Source: Carboxylicivirga linearis
GTDB lineage: Bacteria > Bacteroidota > Bacteroidia > Bacteroidales > Marinilabiliaceae
Assembly: GCF_018271995.1 (NCBI RefSeq)
Contig: NZ_JAGUCO010000012.1
Span: 62,001-126,000 of the forward strand
DNA length: 64,000 bases
Direction of reading: 5' to 3'
Shown: positions 63,646-64,000 of the stretch, piece after piece
Position numbering within the stretch: position 1 is the first letter of the stretch
Layout of the letters: the number at the start of each line of letters is the position of its first letter
The notes under the pieces: generated by a model
Seen by the model: only the letters and a program-made list of their open reading frames with translations
Databases searched by the model: none
Told to the model about the DNA's origin: nothing
Translations under genes and position numbers: made by a program

Positions 63646-63731
63646 TAATAATGGTATTATTTTTGAATACTAGCAGAAGCAGTCGTCAAAGATAACAATA
63701 AAACGGGTTTGATGGGAATAGAAAACCTTTA

Positions 63732-63762
63732 CAGGATCATTTAAATATAGGTTTGGATCCTG
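63732..63762 (+). promoter_or_regulatory. Candidate promoter of the symporter gene
   Basis: TAGGTTTG (63748-63755) matches the Bacteroidota -7 box TAnnTTTG. It is bracketed by the perfect inverted arms CAGGATC (63732-63738) and GATCCTG (63756-63762), 55 bases before the ATG at 63818. The repeat could be an operator or a chance palindrome. Confidence 0.45.
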
Positions 63763-63817
63763 AATTATCGCTACGATCTTATGCGTCAATTAAAAAACAA
63801 ATCATATAAAATAAAGG

Positions 63818-64000
63818 ATGACTTTTAAAAAGCTTATTAAGAATTTAGGATTTCAGATTTTAGTAGCCATGAGTATCGGGGTGGCTGTTGGAATATTCAT
63901 GGGACCAGATGCCTCCATTTTCTCACCATTAGGCGATGTTTTTATTCAACTAATAAAGATGTTAGTGGTGCCATTGGTAGCAGTATCAATTATTTCAGGG
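63818..64000 (+). CDS. Dicarboxylate/amino acid:cation symporter (N-terminal part, truncated by window)
   Basis: The first 61 codons of a DAACS/GltP-type sodium- or proton-coupled symporter. The start ATG at 63818 follows an AAAGG ribosome-binding-like sequence. The visible protein has the first helix (FQILVAMSIGVAVGIFMGP) and the highly conserved FIQLIKMLVVPLVAVSIISG segment of helix 2. The gene runs off the right edge of the window. Substrate (glutamate, aspartate, C4-dicarboxylates) cannot be told from this part. Confidence 0.87.
   Translation, partial: MTFKKLIKNLGFQILVAMSIGVAVGIFMGPDASIFSPLGDVFIQLIKMLVVPLVAVSIISG

Overview
This window looks like a chromosomal segment of an anaerobic or facultative Bacteroidota, probably Marinilabiliales-like (the order is an inference). 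The evidence is AT-rich DNA, SusC/SusD pairs, hybrid two-component regulators, a type IX secretion sorting domain, an IntDOT-like integrase, and candidate promoters with the Bacteroidota -7 box TAnnTTTG. No plasmid or phage replication gene is visible.

Region 1 (1-10690, + strand) is a corrinoid uptake and biosynthesis operon. It holds a BtuF-like binding protein cut by the window edge, BtuC, BtuD, a nitrilase-superfamily amidohydrolase, and the corrin-ring enzymes CbiL, CbiH-CbiC, CbiE-CbiT, CbiG-CbiF and CbiJ-CbiD. Four of the five corrin-ring polypeptides are two-enzyme fusions. The operon ends at a hairpin near 10653-10686. CbiK, CbiA, CbiB, CbiP and the nucleotide-loop genes are not in the window.

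Region 2 (10800-14063) is an accessory island edge. It has an AbiE-type (type IV) toxin-antitoxin pair with a promoter and a perfect inverted-repeat operator, then a tyrosine recombinase. The recombinase faces away from a tRNA(CAT) 3' half that is cut at the anticodon loop and still has its terminator. This is the expected signature of an att junction. The partner junction is not visible, so the island may extend left through the B12 operon.

Region 3 (14082-57209, almost all - strand) is a large polysaccharide-utilization locus. It encodes three GH127 enzymes, one divergent GH127-like enzyme, two GH146-type enzymes, GH43, GH42, GH97, three HExxH lipoproteins, a CotH-kinase lipoprotein, a surface lipoprotein with two DUF4859-like domains, SusD and SusC. 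It also has a full HTCS regulator, a shorter propeller regulator that lacks the kinase and receiver, and an Xaa-Pro aminopeptidase. Six members of the Cys/Zn beta-L-arabinofuranosidase superfamily in one locus point to a beta-L-arabinofuranose-rich substrate. The peptidase-like proteins and the Pro-specific aminopeptidase make hydroxyproline-rich plant or algal glycoproteins an attractive but unproven target. A 15-base motif (ACTTGCACAAATGTT and variants) precedes four transcription units in the same orientation and probably marks one regulon.

Region 4 (57111-64000) has a divergent SBP3-type sensor kinase without a receiver. It then has a housekeeping - strand group (SpmA-SpmB fusion, exported lectin-fold protein, PNPOx-fold protein, DnaG primase) and the start of a dicarboxylate/amino acid:cation symporter on the + strand. 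No rRNA, CRISPR array, complete tRNA or complete insertion sequence was seen.
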